Source: Vicinamibacterales bacterium
GTDB lineage: Bacteria > Acidobacteriota > Vicinamibacteria > Vicinamibacterales > SCN-69-37
Direction: 5' to 3'
Assembly: GCA_030827135.1 (NCBI GenBank)
Contig: JAURFE010000001.1
Coordinates: forward strand, 338,569 to 402,568
Length of the DNA: 64,000 bases
Shown here: piece after piece, positions 26,401 to 35,100 of the stretch
How positions within the stretch are numbered: position 1 is the stretch's first letter
Layout: every line of letters begins with the position of its first letter
The notes under the pieces: model-generated
Databases searched by the model: none
Seen by the model: only the letters and a program-made list of their open reading frames with translations
What the model was told of the DNA's origin: nothing
Translations under genes and position numbers: made by a program

Positions 26401-26783
26401 AGCGCGCGCAACGCTTCCTCCGCTGCGTTCTGGGCGGCGGAGTCGAACGCTGAGGCGAGGTGCTGGGCGTCGCGAAGGTGCGCGATGGGAATCTGGAGAC
26501 GGCCCGCGCGTTCGGCCTGGGCCGTCTCACGCAACCGTGACTGCACACGTTCGAGCACGGTGCGGGCGGATTCGAAGTGACGGCTGGCGTCGCCGAAGTT
26601 CGTCAGGAACAGACTGACCCGTCCCTCCAGAATGTGCGCGCGCACCTCAGCCAGATCGGCGCGCTGTGCCTCGGCCAGACGCGCCTGCTCCCGCGCTGAG
26701 GAGCCGCTCGCGCCATAGACCCAGCCACCGAGGCCGGCAATCAGAACGGCCGCAGCAGTGAGTCCGATCTGTTTTGAAGACAT
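26385..26783 (-). CDS. Small membrane-anchored protein of unknown function
   Basis: A 132-residue protein with one N-terminal membrane helix (IGLTAAAVLIAGLGGWVYGA) and a mainly helical, charged remainder: AREQARLAEAQRADLAEVRAHILEGRVSLFLTNFGDASRHFESARTVLERVQSRL and a second helical part rich in Ala and Glu, suited to coiled-coil or TPR-like packing. No known domain is recognised. Its last codons are formed by an 8-nt repeat array. It is convergent with the exported-protein gene at 25742. Confidence 0.65.
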   Translation of the reverse strand: MSSKQIGLTAAAVLIAGLGGWVYGASGSSAREQARLAEAQRADLAEVRAHILEGRVSLFLTNFGDASRHFESARTVLERVQSRLRETAQAERAGRLQIPIAHLRDAQHLASAFDSAAQNAAEEALRALTEGP

Positions 26784-26792
26784 TCAGTTCAG

Positions 26793-26827
26793 AACCGATG
26801 AACCATGAACCGATGGACCATGAACCC
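26793..26827. repeat. Short tandem repeat, 15-nt unit (2+ copies)
   Basis: Two 15-base units (26793-26807 and 26808-26822) that differ at one base, built from AACCGATG and AACCATG halves, and a partial third. It fills the gap between two small minus-strand genes. The period (15, or 8+7) differs from the 8-nt arrays. Confidence 0.7.
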
Positions 26828-26829
26828 GG

Positions 26830-27144
26830 CTAGTGCAGCCGTTCAGGGTCGGTCCACGCCGACAGGTTCGTAACCATGTCGAGCTGGCGGAGCAACCCCT
26901 CAATCAACGCGCACGCGTCATCGCGCTGCGAGAGTTGATCAATTTGGGAGAGGATGCGGGAGAGGACGTCTTCGGCCTGGACGATGGCGAGTTCGGAGAA
27001 GTACTCACGTTGTTGTTCAAGGCACTGGTGGTGCTTGACGAACTCTTCCTTGAAAAACGCCGACAGGCAATGGCACGGGGCACCAACCAGAGGCCAGTGC
27101 ACCTGCGAGCCGTCAACCGTGACCAGTCGAGTCTTGGCAACCAT
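26830..27144 (-). CDS. Small hypothetical protein
   Basis: A frame of 104 residues from ATG 27144. It reads as a compact, mostly helical protein with a His/Cys pair near the front (GAPCHCLSAFFKEEFVKHHQCLEQQREYF) and a helical C-terminal half (VLSRILSQIDQLSQRDDACALIEGLLRQLDMVTNL). It has no signal peptide or membrane helix. It lies 50 bases downstream of gatB on the same strand. The reverse strand is also open here, but its codon pattern and composition look less protein-like. I do not recognise the family. Confidence 0.45.
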   Translation of the reverse strand: MVAKTRLVTVDGSQVHWPLVGAPCHCLSAFFKEEFVKHHQCLEQQREYFSELAIVQAEDVLSRILSQIDQLSQRDDACALIEGLLRQLDMVTNLSAWTDPERLH

Positions 27145-27194
27145 TCGCAGCAGTGGACACCCCAAAAGTAAGACAGGTTGAACGAGGCTGTCAA

Positions 27195-28658
27195 CTACTC
27201 CGACTCGGAGTGTCCCTGTCCGGCGTCGAGTCGACCGCGCAGAATGTTGCTGGCTGCGGCCGGATTGGCCTTCCCCTTTGACGCTTTCATCACGGCCCCG
27301 ACCAGAAATCCGAACGTCTGGGTCTTGCCGGATCGGTATTGCGCGACGGGGCCCGGGTTTGCGGCGATCACGGCATCGGCCAGGGCGGCGAGCGCCTCAA
27401 GGTCGCCGATCTGCGCGAGGCCGCGCGCGTCAACGATGGCGCGGGCGCCGGTGCCGGTCACCCACATCTCGTCAAACACGTCTTTGGCGACGGAGGTGCT
27501 GACAATGTTCGTGTCCACAAGTGTCGTCAACTCAGCCAACTGCGCCGGCCCGACGGGCGAGGCGGACAGATCATCGGCGCCCGCGTCCTTGAGCCTGCGC
27601 CGCACTTCGCCCTGGATCCAGTTGCTCGCGGTCTTGGCGGACGCGCCGCTGCGCACCGCCGCTTCGAAGTAGGGTGCCGCGCCCGGAATCAGACGACCCA
27701 ACACATCGGCGTCGTACTCACTCAGCGCGTACTCGCGGATGAACCGTGCGACCCGCGCCGCCGGCAACTCCGGCATCGTCTCGCGCACGGAAGCCACCCA
27801 GGCGGCATCCACCACCAGCGCCGGCAGATCCGGTTCGGGAAAATAGCGATAGTCGTTGGCTTCTTCCTTCGAGCGCATCGACTCTGTCGTGCCGGTCGCG
27901 CTGTCCCACAACCGCGTCTCCTGCGCGACCCGACCGCCTGATTCGAGAATGCCGCGCTGCCGTTCGATCTCGAACTCCAGCGCCTTCTCGAGAAAGCGGA
28001 ACGAGTTGACGTTCTTGACCTCCGCCTTCGCGCCATACGCGGCCTGTCCGACCGGCCGCAGCGACACGTTGGCGTCGCAGCGCAGACTGCCCTCTTCCAT
28101 GTTGCCGTCGTTCACGCCGATCGCGACCAGAATTTCGCGCAGCCGGCTGAAACAGTCCGCCGCCTCGGCCGCAGATCGAAGGTCAGGTTCCGTGACGATC
28201 TCAATCAGCGGCGTGCCGGCGCGATTGAAGTCGAGATACGTGTGGCCGGCGGAATCGGGAAAGCCATGATGCAGCGACTTGCCTGCGTCTTCTTCCATGT
28301 GAATACGCGTCAGCGCCACCGTACCGTGCGACAACGGCACGCGGCCGCCGAGCGCAAGCGGCCTGTCGTACTGGGAGATCTGATAGCCCTTGGGCAGGTC
28401 CGGATAGAAGTAGTTCTTGCGCGCAAAGATCGACACCGGCTGGATCTCGCATTCGAGCGCCAGCGCCGCGCGCAATGCACACGCCACCGCCTGCCGGTTG
28501 AGCACCGGCAGCGCCCCGGGCAGCCCGAGGCACACCGGACAGACATGGGTATTGGGTGCCGCACCAAACGCCGTGCGGCACCCACAAAAAATCTTCGTCT
28601 CGGTCAGCAGCTGGCAGTGAATTTCCAGCCCGATGACCGTTTCGAAGCTAGCCGGCAA
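27195..28658 (-). CDS. gatB: Aspartyl/glutamyl-tRNA(Asn/Gln) amidotransferase subunit B
   Basis: A 487-residue GatB, the kinase/transamidase subunit of GatCAB, which converts Glu-tRNA(Gln) and Asp-tRNA(Asn) to the amide forms. The N-terminus VIGLEIHCQLLTETKIFCGC, the zinc site partner CPVCLGLPGALPVLN, the KNYFYPDLPKGYQISQYD motif, GRVPLSHGTVALTRIHMEEDAGKS, and the C-terminal YqeY-like tail (ALADAVIAANPGPVAQYRSGKTQTFGFLVGAVMKASKGKANP) are all present. The best start is TTG at 28658, overlapping the pckA stop by 11 bases, so it is translationally coupled to pckA. gatA and gatC are not adjacent. Confidence 0.95.
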   Translation of the reverse strand: MPASFETVIGLEIHCQLLTETKIFCGCRTAFGAAPNTHVCPVCLGLPGALPVLNRQAVACALRAALALECEIQPVSIFARKNYFYPDLPKGYQISQYDRPLALGGRVPLSHGTVALTRIHMEEDAGKSLHHGFPDSAGHTYLDFNRAGTPLIEIVTEPDLRSAAEAADCFSRLREILVAIGVNDGNMEEGSLRCDANVSLRPVGQAAYGAKAEVKNVNSFRFLEKALEFEIERQRGILESGGRVAQETRLWDSATGTTESMRSKEEANDYRYFPEPDLPALVVDAAWVASVRETMPELPAARVARFIREYALSEYDADVLGRLIPGAAPYFEAAVRSGASAKTASNWIQGEVRRRLKDAGADDLSASPVGPAQLAELTTLVDTNIVSTSVAKDVFDEMWVTGTGARAIVDARGLAQIGDLEALAALADAVIAANPGPVAQYRSGKTQTFGFLVGAVMKASKGKANPAAASNILRGRLDAGQGHSESE

Positions 28659-30240
28659 TCGGTCCCGCCGCCTTCACGGCCGGCGACGCCGTGGCTTCAA
28701 ACTTCCTGAAGTTGTCCACGAACATCTGCGCCAGGTTCTTCGCCTGCGCGTCGTACGCCGCCGGGTCCTTCCAGGTGTTGCGCGGCGTCAGCACTTCGAC
28801 CGGCACATGCGGGCAGCTCGTGGGCACGTCGAGATTGAAGATCGGATCCCGCTCGTAGCCCACGTTGTCGAGGGCGCCCGAGAGAGCCGCGTGGATCATC
28901 GCGCGCGTATGCGCAATCTTCATGCGCGAGCCGACGCCGTACGGGCCGCCCGTCCAGCCCGTGTTCACCAGCCACACGCGCGACTTGTGCTTCGCGATGC
29001 GCTCGCCGAGCAGCTTGGCGTACACATTGGGATCCCACACCATGAACGGCGCGCCAAAACACGTGCTGAACGTGGCGCTCGGTTCCTTGACCCCGCGTTC
29101 GGTGCCCGCGACCTTCGCGGTGTACCCCGAGAGGAAGTGATACATGGCCGCTTCGGGTGACAGCCGCGCAATCGGCGGCAGGACGCCATACGCGTCCGCC
29201 GTGAGCATCACGACGTTGGTGGGATGTCCGGCGCGACCGGCCGGGACGGCATTGTCGATGAACGTCAGCGGATACGCGCAGCGCGTATTCTCGGTGATGG
29301 CGTCGCTGTCAAAATCCGGCTTGCGGGTGACGGGATCCATGACGACGTTTTCGATCAACGTGCCGAACCGTTCGGTCGTCGCATAGATCTGGGGCTCGGC
29401 TTCCCGCGACAGGCGAATGGTCTTGGCGTAGCAACCGCCCTCGAAGTTGAACACGCCATGGGCGCTCCACCCGTGCTCGTCGTCGCCAATGAGGCCACGA
29501 TGCGGGTCGCTCGACAGCGTGGTTTTGCCCGTGCCCGAGAGGCCGAAGAACAACGCCACATCGCCCTTCTCGCCCACGTTCGCCGAGCAGTGCATCGGCA
29601 TGGTGTCGCGCAGCGGCAACAGGTAGTTCATGACGGTGAAGATCGACTTCTTCATCTCCCCCGCATAGTTGGTGCCGCCGATCAGCACCAGCTTCTTTGC
29701 AAAATTGAGCAGAATAAACGTCTCGCTCCGGGTGCCGTCCACCGCGGGGTTCGCCTTGAAGCTCGGAATATCGACGACCGTGAACTGCGGGTCGTGCTGG
29801 AGACGCACCTTGTCGTCCGGCTCGTTGATGAACATGTGATGCACGAACAGGCTGTGCCACGCCTTCTCGGTGATGAGGCGCACCGGCAGCCGATACGCGG
29901 GATCCGCGCCGGCGTAGACGTCCTGCACAAACAGTTCCTTGCCCTCGAGGGCCTTCATCATCCTGGCGTGCAGGGCGTCGAACCTGGCGGGATCGATCGG
30001 CCGATTCACCTTGCCCCAGTCCACGTGGGCCTCGCTGGAGGCCTCCTTCACCACGAATTTGTCATTGGGCGAACGGCCCGTATGCGGCGACGTGATGCAG
30101 ACGATCGGGCCGTCGGCCGACAGGGCGCCTTCGCCGCGCCGGATGGCCTGTTCATACAGCGCCGAAACGCCAAGACTCCAGTGCACCGTGCCCGGATTCT
30201 GAATCCCTAACGCTGACAACTCGACTTTACGACCTGACAT
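28648..30240 (-). CDS. pckA: Phosphoenolpyruvate carboxykinase (ATP)
   Basis: A 530-residue enzyme that converts oxaloacetate and ATP to phosphoenolpyruvate and CO2, the first step of gluconeogenesis. Family motifs seen are the substrate loop SPHTGRSPNDKFVV, the P-loop GLSGTGKTTLSSDP, the metal-binding kinase-2 segment LIGDDEHGW, and FNFEGGCYAKTI. The ATG at 30240 has a good ribosome site (AAGGAG); the 31 codons upstream in frame are not protein-like. It lies 35 bases after a sensor kinase gene on the same strand and overlaps gatB. Confidence 0.96.
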   Translation of the reverse strand: MSGRKVELSALGIQNPGTVHWSLGVSALYEQAIRRGEGALSADGPIVCITSPHTGRSPNDKFVVKEASSEAHVDWGKVNRPIDPARFDALHARMMKALEGKELFVQDVYAGADPAYRLPVRLITEKAWHSLFVHHMFINEPDDKVRLQHDPQFTVVDIPSFKANPAVDGTRSETFILLNFAKKLVLIGGTNYAGEMKKSIFTVMNYLLPLRDTMPMHCSANVGEKGDVALFFGLSGTGKTTLSSDPHRGLIGDDEHGWSAHGVFNFEGGCYAKTIRLSREAEPQIYATTERFGTLIENVVMDPVTRKPDFDSDAITENTRCAYPLTFIDNAVPAGRAGHPTNVVMLTADAYGVLPPIARLSPEAAMYHFLSGYTAKVAGTERGVKEPSATFSTCFGAPFMVWDPNVYAKLLGERIAKHKSRVWLVNTGWTGGPYGVGSRMKIAHTRAMIHAALSGALDNVGYERDPIFNLDVPTSCPHVPVEVLTPRNTWKDPAAYDAQAKNLAQMFVDNFRKFEATASPAVKAAGPIAG

Positions 30241-30275
30241 GAAAGACTCCTTTGGAGCGCAATAAACGGCCCATT

Positions 30276-32699
30276 TTAGCCCGTTCCGCGCCCACCTTTC
30301 AAAGCGGCCATCAGCGCGTCCCGCAGGGCGCACAATTCATACGGGGCGGCCAACCTGGCGGCGGCATCGCCGAACGCGCCGGAGTTTTCATCGTCGGCGC
30401 CCCGTGCGAGGGCGATGAGGGCCACGTGATCCCGCACGCGCGCCCACGCCTCGGTCCACGGGTGCGGGTCACCCTCGATCACGGTGCGATCGACGACCGC
30501 CAGCGTCACGGCGTCCTCGACCAGACTCTCGAGCGCCTCCCGCGCGTTGGGGACCGGGCGCACCGCACATCCCCATCCTGCGAGCGCCGCGGCAATAAAG
30601 TCCCGGGTCACCGAATCCGCATGCGCCACAAGGGCGAGCGGCTGGAATTGGCCCGAGGCGGGATCCCAGACGGCCGCCGTCCGCACCGGCAGTCGAATCG
30701 AGAAGGTCGTGCCTTTTCCGACCTCACTGTCGATCCAGATCTGCCCGCCATGGTCGCGCACGATGCCGTAGACAATGCTCAACCCAAGACCGGTACCTTC
30801 GCCGACGCCGCGTGTCGTGAAGAACGGGTCAAACACCCGGGTGCGATTCCCGGCCTCGATGCCGTGCCCCGTGTCCGCGACGCGCAGAACGATGGCGCCG
30901 CACGCGGGCTCCGACGCCACGGCCAGGGTCAGACGCCGGTCCTTGGACTCCTTCATCGCCTGTTCGGCGTTCAGCACCAGATTCAACAGCGCCTGCTGGA
31001 TCTGTCCGCCATCGACGTAAATCGGCGGCAGACCGTCCTCGTACTCCGACACGACCTCGATGCCATTGAGCCGCGAATCGTAGGCCCGCAGGTCCACGAC
31101 GTGCTGGCACAGCTCGACGATGTCATGGCGGCTGCGCTCGGCCGTCTGCTGTCGCGCAAAGGTCAGCAGGTTGCGGACAATTCGCGCCGCGCGATCCGAC
31201 TCCGACACAATGCGCGAGACGTCTTCGGTCAGGCCCCGGCCCGCCGCCGCCAGGGCGGGCTTGCTCATGACTGCCTCCTGCACAAGCTGGGCGTAGCCGA
31301 TCACACTGGTCAACGGATTGTTGAGTTCATGCGCGACGCCGGCGACCAACTGGCCGATGGCTGACAATTTTTCCGCCTGCACCAACTGCGTCTGCGTGGT
31401 GCGCAGGCGGTTCACGGTGGCGACCAGTTCGGCGTTGGTGGCCGACACTTCCCGACTGAGTGTCCGCAGTTGCCGCGCCCGCCGATGCTCCTCAGTCATT
31501 TCCTTCGCGATCAGCACGGCCGCACCTGACGCGTCCGCCACCGGCACCGTGGTGACGGCAAAAATGCGGCCGGCTGTCGTCGTAATCTCCTGAGCGAGCC
31601 GCTCGCCGTCGCGAAGGGTGCGACCAACCAGACAGTCAGGACATCCGCCACCGCAGAGTCCCACCTCGTCGCACGTCCGGCCATGCGTATGGTGAATCGG
31701 CCACCCCTGCACCTCCGCCAACGCGGCGTTGACACGCAGGGTACGCGCGCGGCTGTCAAACAGTGCGATGGGATCGCTGATCGCGTCGAACGTCCGCTCC
31801 CACTGGACCTTGGCACGATGCACGCGTTCGTACAGCTGGCCATTCGCGACCGCAACGCCGAACTGGCGCCCAATTGCCATCAGCACACGCTCGTCATGGT
31901 CGTCAAAGCGCTGCGCCACCTCCGACGCCAGCGTCAACACGCCGTGCGCCTCGGCGCCCGCCTGCACGGGCACGGACAGCGCACTGCGAATCGTACACGT
32001 GGCCTGAAGCGCGCCCATGAGATCCCCGGGGATGTTTCCATCGCGCACGGGGGTCCGGTCACGCATCACCGCGTCCGAGGGCCAGTCTGCACGACCGGCA
32101 TACAGCTGACTGACCAGATCAATCGGCGCGCCGTGCGCGGCGCGCACCACCAGAGGTCCTCCGTCAAGCGGTCGCAGGCGCAACACCCCCCACCGCACCT
32201 GATAGGCGTCGGCGACCTGCTCGAGTCCCCCCTGCAGCGCTTCCGTAATCTCGATGGAGGACGAAACGGTGGTCGCGACCTCCTTCAGGAGGCGCAGTTC
32301 CCAGGTGGGGCGCTGGCGTTCGAGCGCGCCGCGTCGCCGTTCCAGCGCCCGCTCGACGGTGGCGACCAGTTGCACAGGGTCGAAGGGTTTGGGCACGAAC
32401 GCAAACACGTCCTGCGCATAACTCTCGAGGGCACTCGACTGCCGCCGGTCCGCCGAGATGACAATCGCCTCGGCCGGCGCGTCCTGGGCGCGCGCCTCCC
32501 GGACCACATCCAGACCGGACTTGGCGCCCAGATGCAGGTCCACGACCACCACCCCAAATGGCTGGCGCGCCAGGGCCGTGGCGGCCTCAGCGCTGGACGA
32601 CACCCCGACCATCTCAAGGCCGCGTACGCGGCCGACGCGCAACAACAGCCCCAGCATGACAGGGTCGTCATCAACTACAAGAATTGCGTCGGAAATCAT
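30276..32699 (-). CDS. Sensor histidine kinase with N-terminal receiver, GAF and Cys-rich PAS domains
   Basis: A soluble 807-residue signalling kinase. Order: receiver (residues 1-125, acidic D10/D11, phospho-site D54, K104), GAF-like domain (about 140-300), PAS domain (about 310-410) with an unusual cysteine cluster C343, C349, C353, C356, then the dimerisation/phosphoacceptor domain with H457 (GVAHELNNPLTSV), the ATPase domain (NLVLNAEQAM, ADTGHGIEAG, GTGLGLSIVYGIV) and a C-terminal degenerate receiver-like domain (about 670-807). It has no membrane helix. The four Cys could bind metal, heme or an iron-sulfur cluster, giving a redox or gas sensor; this is inference. The start is ATG 32699 (a GTG lies 6 bases earlier). 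It precedes pckA by 35 bases. Confidence 0.88.
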   Translation of the reverse strand: MISDAILVVDDDPVMLGLLLRVGRVRGLEMVGVSSSAEAATALARQPFGVVVVDLHLGAKSGLDVVREARAQDAPAEAIVISADRRQSSALESYAQDVFAFVPKPFDPVQLVATVERALERRRGALERQRPTWELRLLKEVATTVSSSIEITEALQGGLEQVADAYQVRWGVLRLRPLDGGPLVVRAAHGAPIDLVSQLYAGRADWPSDAVMRDRTPVRDGNIPGDLMGALQATCTIRSALSVPVQAGAEAHGVLTLASEVAQRFDDHDERVLMAIGRQFGVAVANGQLYERVHRAKVQWERTFDAISDPIALFDSRARTLRVNAALAEVQGWPIHHTHGRTCDEVGLCGGGCPDCLVGRTLRDGERLAQEITTTAGRIFAVTTVPVADASGAAVLIAKEMTEEHRRARQLRTLSREVSATNAELVATVNRLRTTQTQLVQAEKLSAIGQLVAGVAHELNNPLTSVIGYAQLVQEAVMSKPALAAAGRGLTEDVSRIVSESDRAARIVRNLLTFARQQTAERSRHDIVELCQHVVDLRAYDSRLNGIEVVSEYEDGLPPIYVDGGQIQQALLNLVLNAEQAMKESKDRRLTLAVASEPACGAIVLRVADTGHGIEAGNRTRVFDPFFTTRGVGEGTGLGLSIVYGIVRDHGGQIWIDSEVGKGTTFSIRLPVRTAAVWDPASGQFQPLALVAHADSVTRDFIAAALAGWGCAVRPVPNAREALESLVEDAVTLAVVDRTVIEGDPHPWTEAWARVRDHVALIALARGADDENSGAFGDAAARLAAPYELCALRDALMAALKGGRGTG

Positions 32700-32769
32700 T
32701 TTCACGGGGACACGCCGGACTGGTTACCGAGTGGGACGGACAGCAGTGGACATAAAATACGACGAAATC

Positions 32770-33726
32770 ATGCGCCACGGAACCCGAATCGCGCGCACCC
32801 TGCTGATGCTCGCCGCGGTGGCGGGCGTGACCGCCGCGTGTGGTCCGGGCCGCGCCCGCATGCCGGGCGCCATCGCCGCGCCCCCCGATGTCGTCCTGCA
32901 GGTGCGCGTGAACGGCCGGGTGCATGCGGTGCCGCTCGAGCGGTATGTGCTCGGCGCCGCATTGTCGGAAGTCACGCCCGGTGGAGAGGCCCCAGCCGTC
33001 GTCACCCGAGTGTACGAGGTACAGGCGGTCATCGCCCGCACCTATGCCCTGTCGCACCAGCGGCGGCACGCGCGTGAAGGGTTTGACCTGTGTGACGAGA
33101 CTCACTGTCAGGTCTACCAGCCGGATCGGATCCGGACGTCGTCGTTCACCCGCGCGGCGGAGGCCGCCGTCCAGCGGACGCGCGGCCAGGTGCTTCGTGC
33201 CGGCAGCGTCATCATTGACGCGCTGTTCCACGCCGACTGTGGCGGGCATACCACCACGCCGGCGGCGGCCTGGGCCGGGACCAATCACCCCTACCTGCCG
33301 GCTCGCGAAGATGCGGTGCCGGGCCTGCACCACCGCGCATGGACATTCGAGGCGTCGATGGCCGACTGGCGGACCCTGCTGAACAGTGATCCCCGGACAT
33401 CCGTCGGTGCCACGCTCACCCGCATGACGGTGGACGCGACCGGGCCGGGTGCCCGCGTCACAGCCATCCGCCTGATCGGCGCCCGGGAACGCGTCGTCAC
33501 CGGCGAGGTCCTGCGATCGGTCGTCACGGCCACCAGAGGGCCACGGGCCGTGATGAGCACCAGATTCACGGCCGTCCAAACCCCTGCCGGCTTCCGGTTG
33601 ACCGGCACCGGCTTTGGCCACGGCGTCGGATTGTGCCAGACGGGGGCCATCGCCCGGGCCCGCCGGGGCGATTCCCTCGCCGCCATCCTTGAGCACTATT
33701 ACCCCGGCGCCCGGGTCAGCGCCTGA
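32770..33726 (+). CDS. SpoIID/LytB-domain lipoprotein
   Basis: A 318-residue protein with a lipoprotein signal (LLMLAAVAGVTAACGPG). The SpoIID/LytB domain is seen in PLERYVLGAALSEV, the long stretch VIARTYALSHQRRHAREGFDLCDETHCQVYQ, YFHADCGGHTT-like FHADCGGHT, and the C-terminal TGFGHGVGLCQTGAIARARRG. Related SpoIID proteins are peptidoglycan lytic transglycosylases, and LytB-type proteins stimulate amidases. It is therefore likely to act on cell-wall glycan strands in the periplasm of this non-sporulating type of organism. It is divergent from the sensor kinase gene, with 70 bases between starts. Confidence 0.87.
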   Translation: MRHGTRIARTLLMLAAVAGVTAACGPGRARMPGAIAAPPDVVLQVRVNGRVHAVPLERYVLGAALSEVTPGGEAPAVVTRVYEVQAVIARTYALSHQRRHAREGFDLCDETHCQVYQPDRIRTSSFTRAAEAAVQRTRGQVLRAGSVIIDALFHADCGGHTTTPAAAWAGTNHPYLPAREDAVPGLHHRAWTFEASMADWRTLLNSDPRTSVGATLTRMTVDATGPGARVTAIRLIGARERVVTGEVLRSVVTATRGPRAVMSTRFTAVQTPAGFRLTGTGFGHGVGLCQTGAIARARRGDSLAAILEHYYPGARVSA

Positions 33727-33727
33727 A

Positions 33728-33743
33728 CCTCGGAACCTCGGTA
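33728..33743. repeat. 8-nt-period array (2 units)
   Basis: CCTCGGAA and CCTCGGTA directly after the SpoIID-like stop codon, followed by AAC. The end (CGGTAAAC) is shared with the array at 35048-35087. Confidence 0.55.
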
Positions 33744-33780
33744 AACAGCTGTATCCTTGAGCCGTATACCTTCATAGTTG

Positions 33781-34476
33781 ATGGCTGCTGAGACCACCCG
33801 TGAGGCCGATGCGCGAGTTGCGATAGACGTCAAGGCGATGCAGGCCGCCGGACGGCTGGATGCTGCCCGCGAGCGTTATGCCGAATTGGTTGAGCGACAT
33901 CAGCGCCGTGCCGTTCGGATCGCGTATCACTACCTTCGCGACTCGGCGGACGCCGACGAAGCGGTGCAGGACGCGTTTGTGAAGGCCTATACCCATCTGG
34001 GCACGTTCCGCGAGGAACTGCCGTTTGAAGTCTGGTTCACCCGGATCCTGATTAACGGATGCCTGGATCGCATTAAGGCCAGGCGCCGCCGGGAACGGTG
34101 GATCGCCCGGCCGACCGTGGACGCCGATGGTATCGAACGCGACCCGGCCGAGCACCTGCCGTCGCTCAGTCCCAGCCCTGAGGCGCAGTTGCTCCAGAGC
34201 GAGCGGCGCCGTCGGCTGAAGGAAGCCATGGTCCAGTTGCCGGAACGCCAGCGGCTGGTGTTTGTGTTGAGTCACTTTGAGGGGCGCACGTCTCGGGAAG
34301 TCAGTGCCGTCACCGGCCTGAACGAGTCGACTGTCCGTGTGCACTTGTTCCGAGCCATCCGCCGGCTCCGGTCGCTGCTCGCACCAGGCAGCGGCAACGA
34401 CACCGAGGAGACCGGCGGGGCCACGGGCACGGGAACAACGATTGTGAAAGGTAGGGTTCGCCATGGGTCTCGCTGA
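33781..34476 (+). CDS. ECF-type RNA polymerase sigma factor
   Basis: A 231-residue sigma factor. Region 2 is YAELVERHQRRAVRIAYHYLRDSADADEAVQDAFVKAYTHLGTFREELPFEVWFTRILINGCLD, and region 4 is LPERQRLVFVLSHFEGRTSREVSAVTGLNESTVRVHLFRAIRRLRSLL. A Thr/Gly-rich tail of about 30 residues follows. The ATG at 33781 is chosen over a TTG just upstream. Its stop overlaps the start of a gene for a membrane protein with a zinc-binding HxxxCxxC motif, a typical anti-sigma arrangement. It is a separate system from the sigma factor at 24620. Confidence 0.92.
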   Translation: MAAETTREADARVAIDVKAMQAAGRLDAARERYAELVERHQRRAVRIAYHYLRDSADADEAVQDAFVKAYTHLGTFREELPFEVWFTRILINGCLDRIKARRRRERWIARPTVDADGIERDPAEHLPSLSPSPEAQLLQSERRRRLKEAMVQLPERQRLVFVLSHFEGRTSREVSAVTGLNESTVRVHLFRAIRRLRSLLAPGSGNDTEETGGATGTGTTIVKGRVRHGSR

Positions 34477-35041
34477 TGCCGTTTTGCGGCGTGGACATCT
34501 CTCGGAACGCTCGCTCATCGATGTGTGGACAACGGGGATGCGCCCCGCCCACCTGGATCGCTGCGACCAGTGTGCCGATCGTGCGCTTGAGATGAGCCGG
34601 TGGCTCGAAGGCATCCAGGTGGCCGGTCGCGAGGACGCCGACGCGGTGTGCACACACGACGCGCTGGCCCTCCAGCGGAGTCAGATCATGTCGCGGCTCG
34701 CGCAGCTCGACCGACCGTCAAAGGTCATCAGCTTTCCGGCCGCGCCCCCGGCCACCCGCCAGCCCTACGCGGAACGCCGCGTCAGCACGGGCTGGCTCGC
34801 CGCGGCCGCAGCGGCAGGCCTCATGATCGGTGTGGTCAGCATGGAGTTGAGCCACATGCTTCCGTTCGGCGGCTCCACGACGACGCCGCCGCAGGTCGTG
34901 ACGGCCCCGCCGTCGTCGTACGACGACAGCGAACTGCTCCACACCACCTACGCGAACCCCTCAGTCGGCGGCCTCGACGCGCTCGACGACATGACACCGC
35001 GCGTGGTGGATGTCGTGCTCGCCAGTAACCGAAACCGGTAG
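34463..35041 (+). CDS. Putative zinc-finger anti-sigma factor
   Basis: A 192-residue protein whose start overlaps the end of the sigma gene by 14 bases. The N-terminal part contains HLDRCDQCADRAL, which fits the H-x3-C-x2-C core of zinc-binding anti-sigma domains. One membrane helix follows (TGWLAAAAAAGLMIGVVSMEL), then a periplasmic tail of about 60 residues with Thr/Pro-rich and acidic segments. The role as the inhibitor of the upstream ECF factor is inferred from this motif, the topology and the overlap. Confidence 0.78.
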   Translation: MGLADAVLRRGHLSERSLIDVWTTGMRPAHLDRCDQCADRALEMSRWLEGIQVAGREDADAVCTHDALALQRSQIMSRLAQLDRPSKVISFPAAPPATRQPYAERRVSTGWLAAAAAAGLMIGVVSMELSHMLPFGGSTTTPPQVVTAPPSSYDDSELLHTTYANPSVGGLDALDDMTPRVVDVVLASNRNR

Positions 35042-35047
35042 CGCGAA

Positions 35048-35087
35048 CTCCGGAACTCCGGAACTCCGGAACTTCGATACTCCGGTA
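35048..35087. repeat. 8-nt-period array (5 units) upstream of ispH
   Basis: CTCCGGAA three times, then CTTCGATA and CTCCGGTA, contiguous and without indels, between the anti-sigma stop and the ispH start. It is the complementary orientation of the array at 25420. Confidence 0.9.
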
Positions 35088-35100
35088 AACTACTCGGTCT

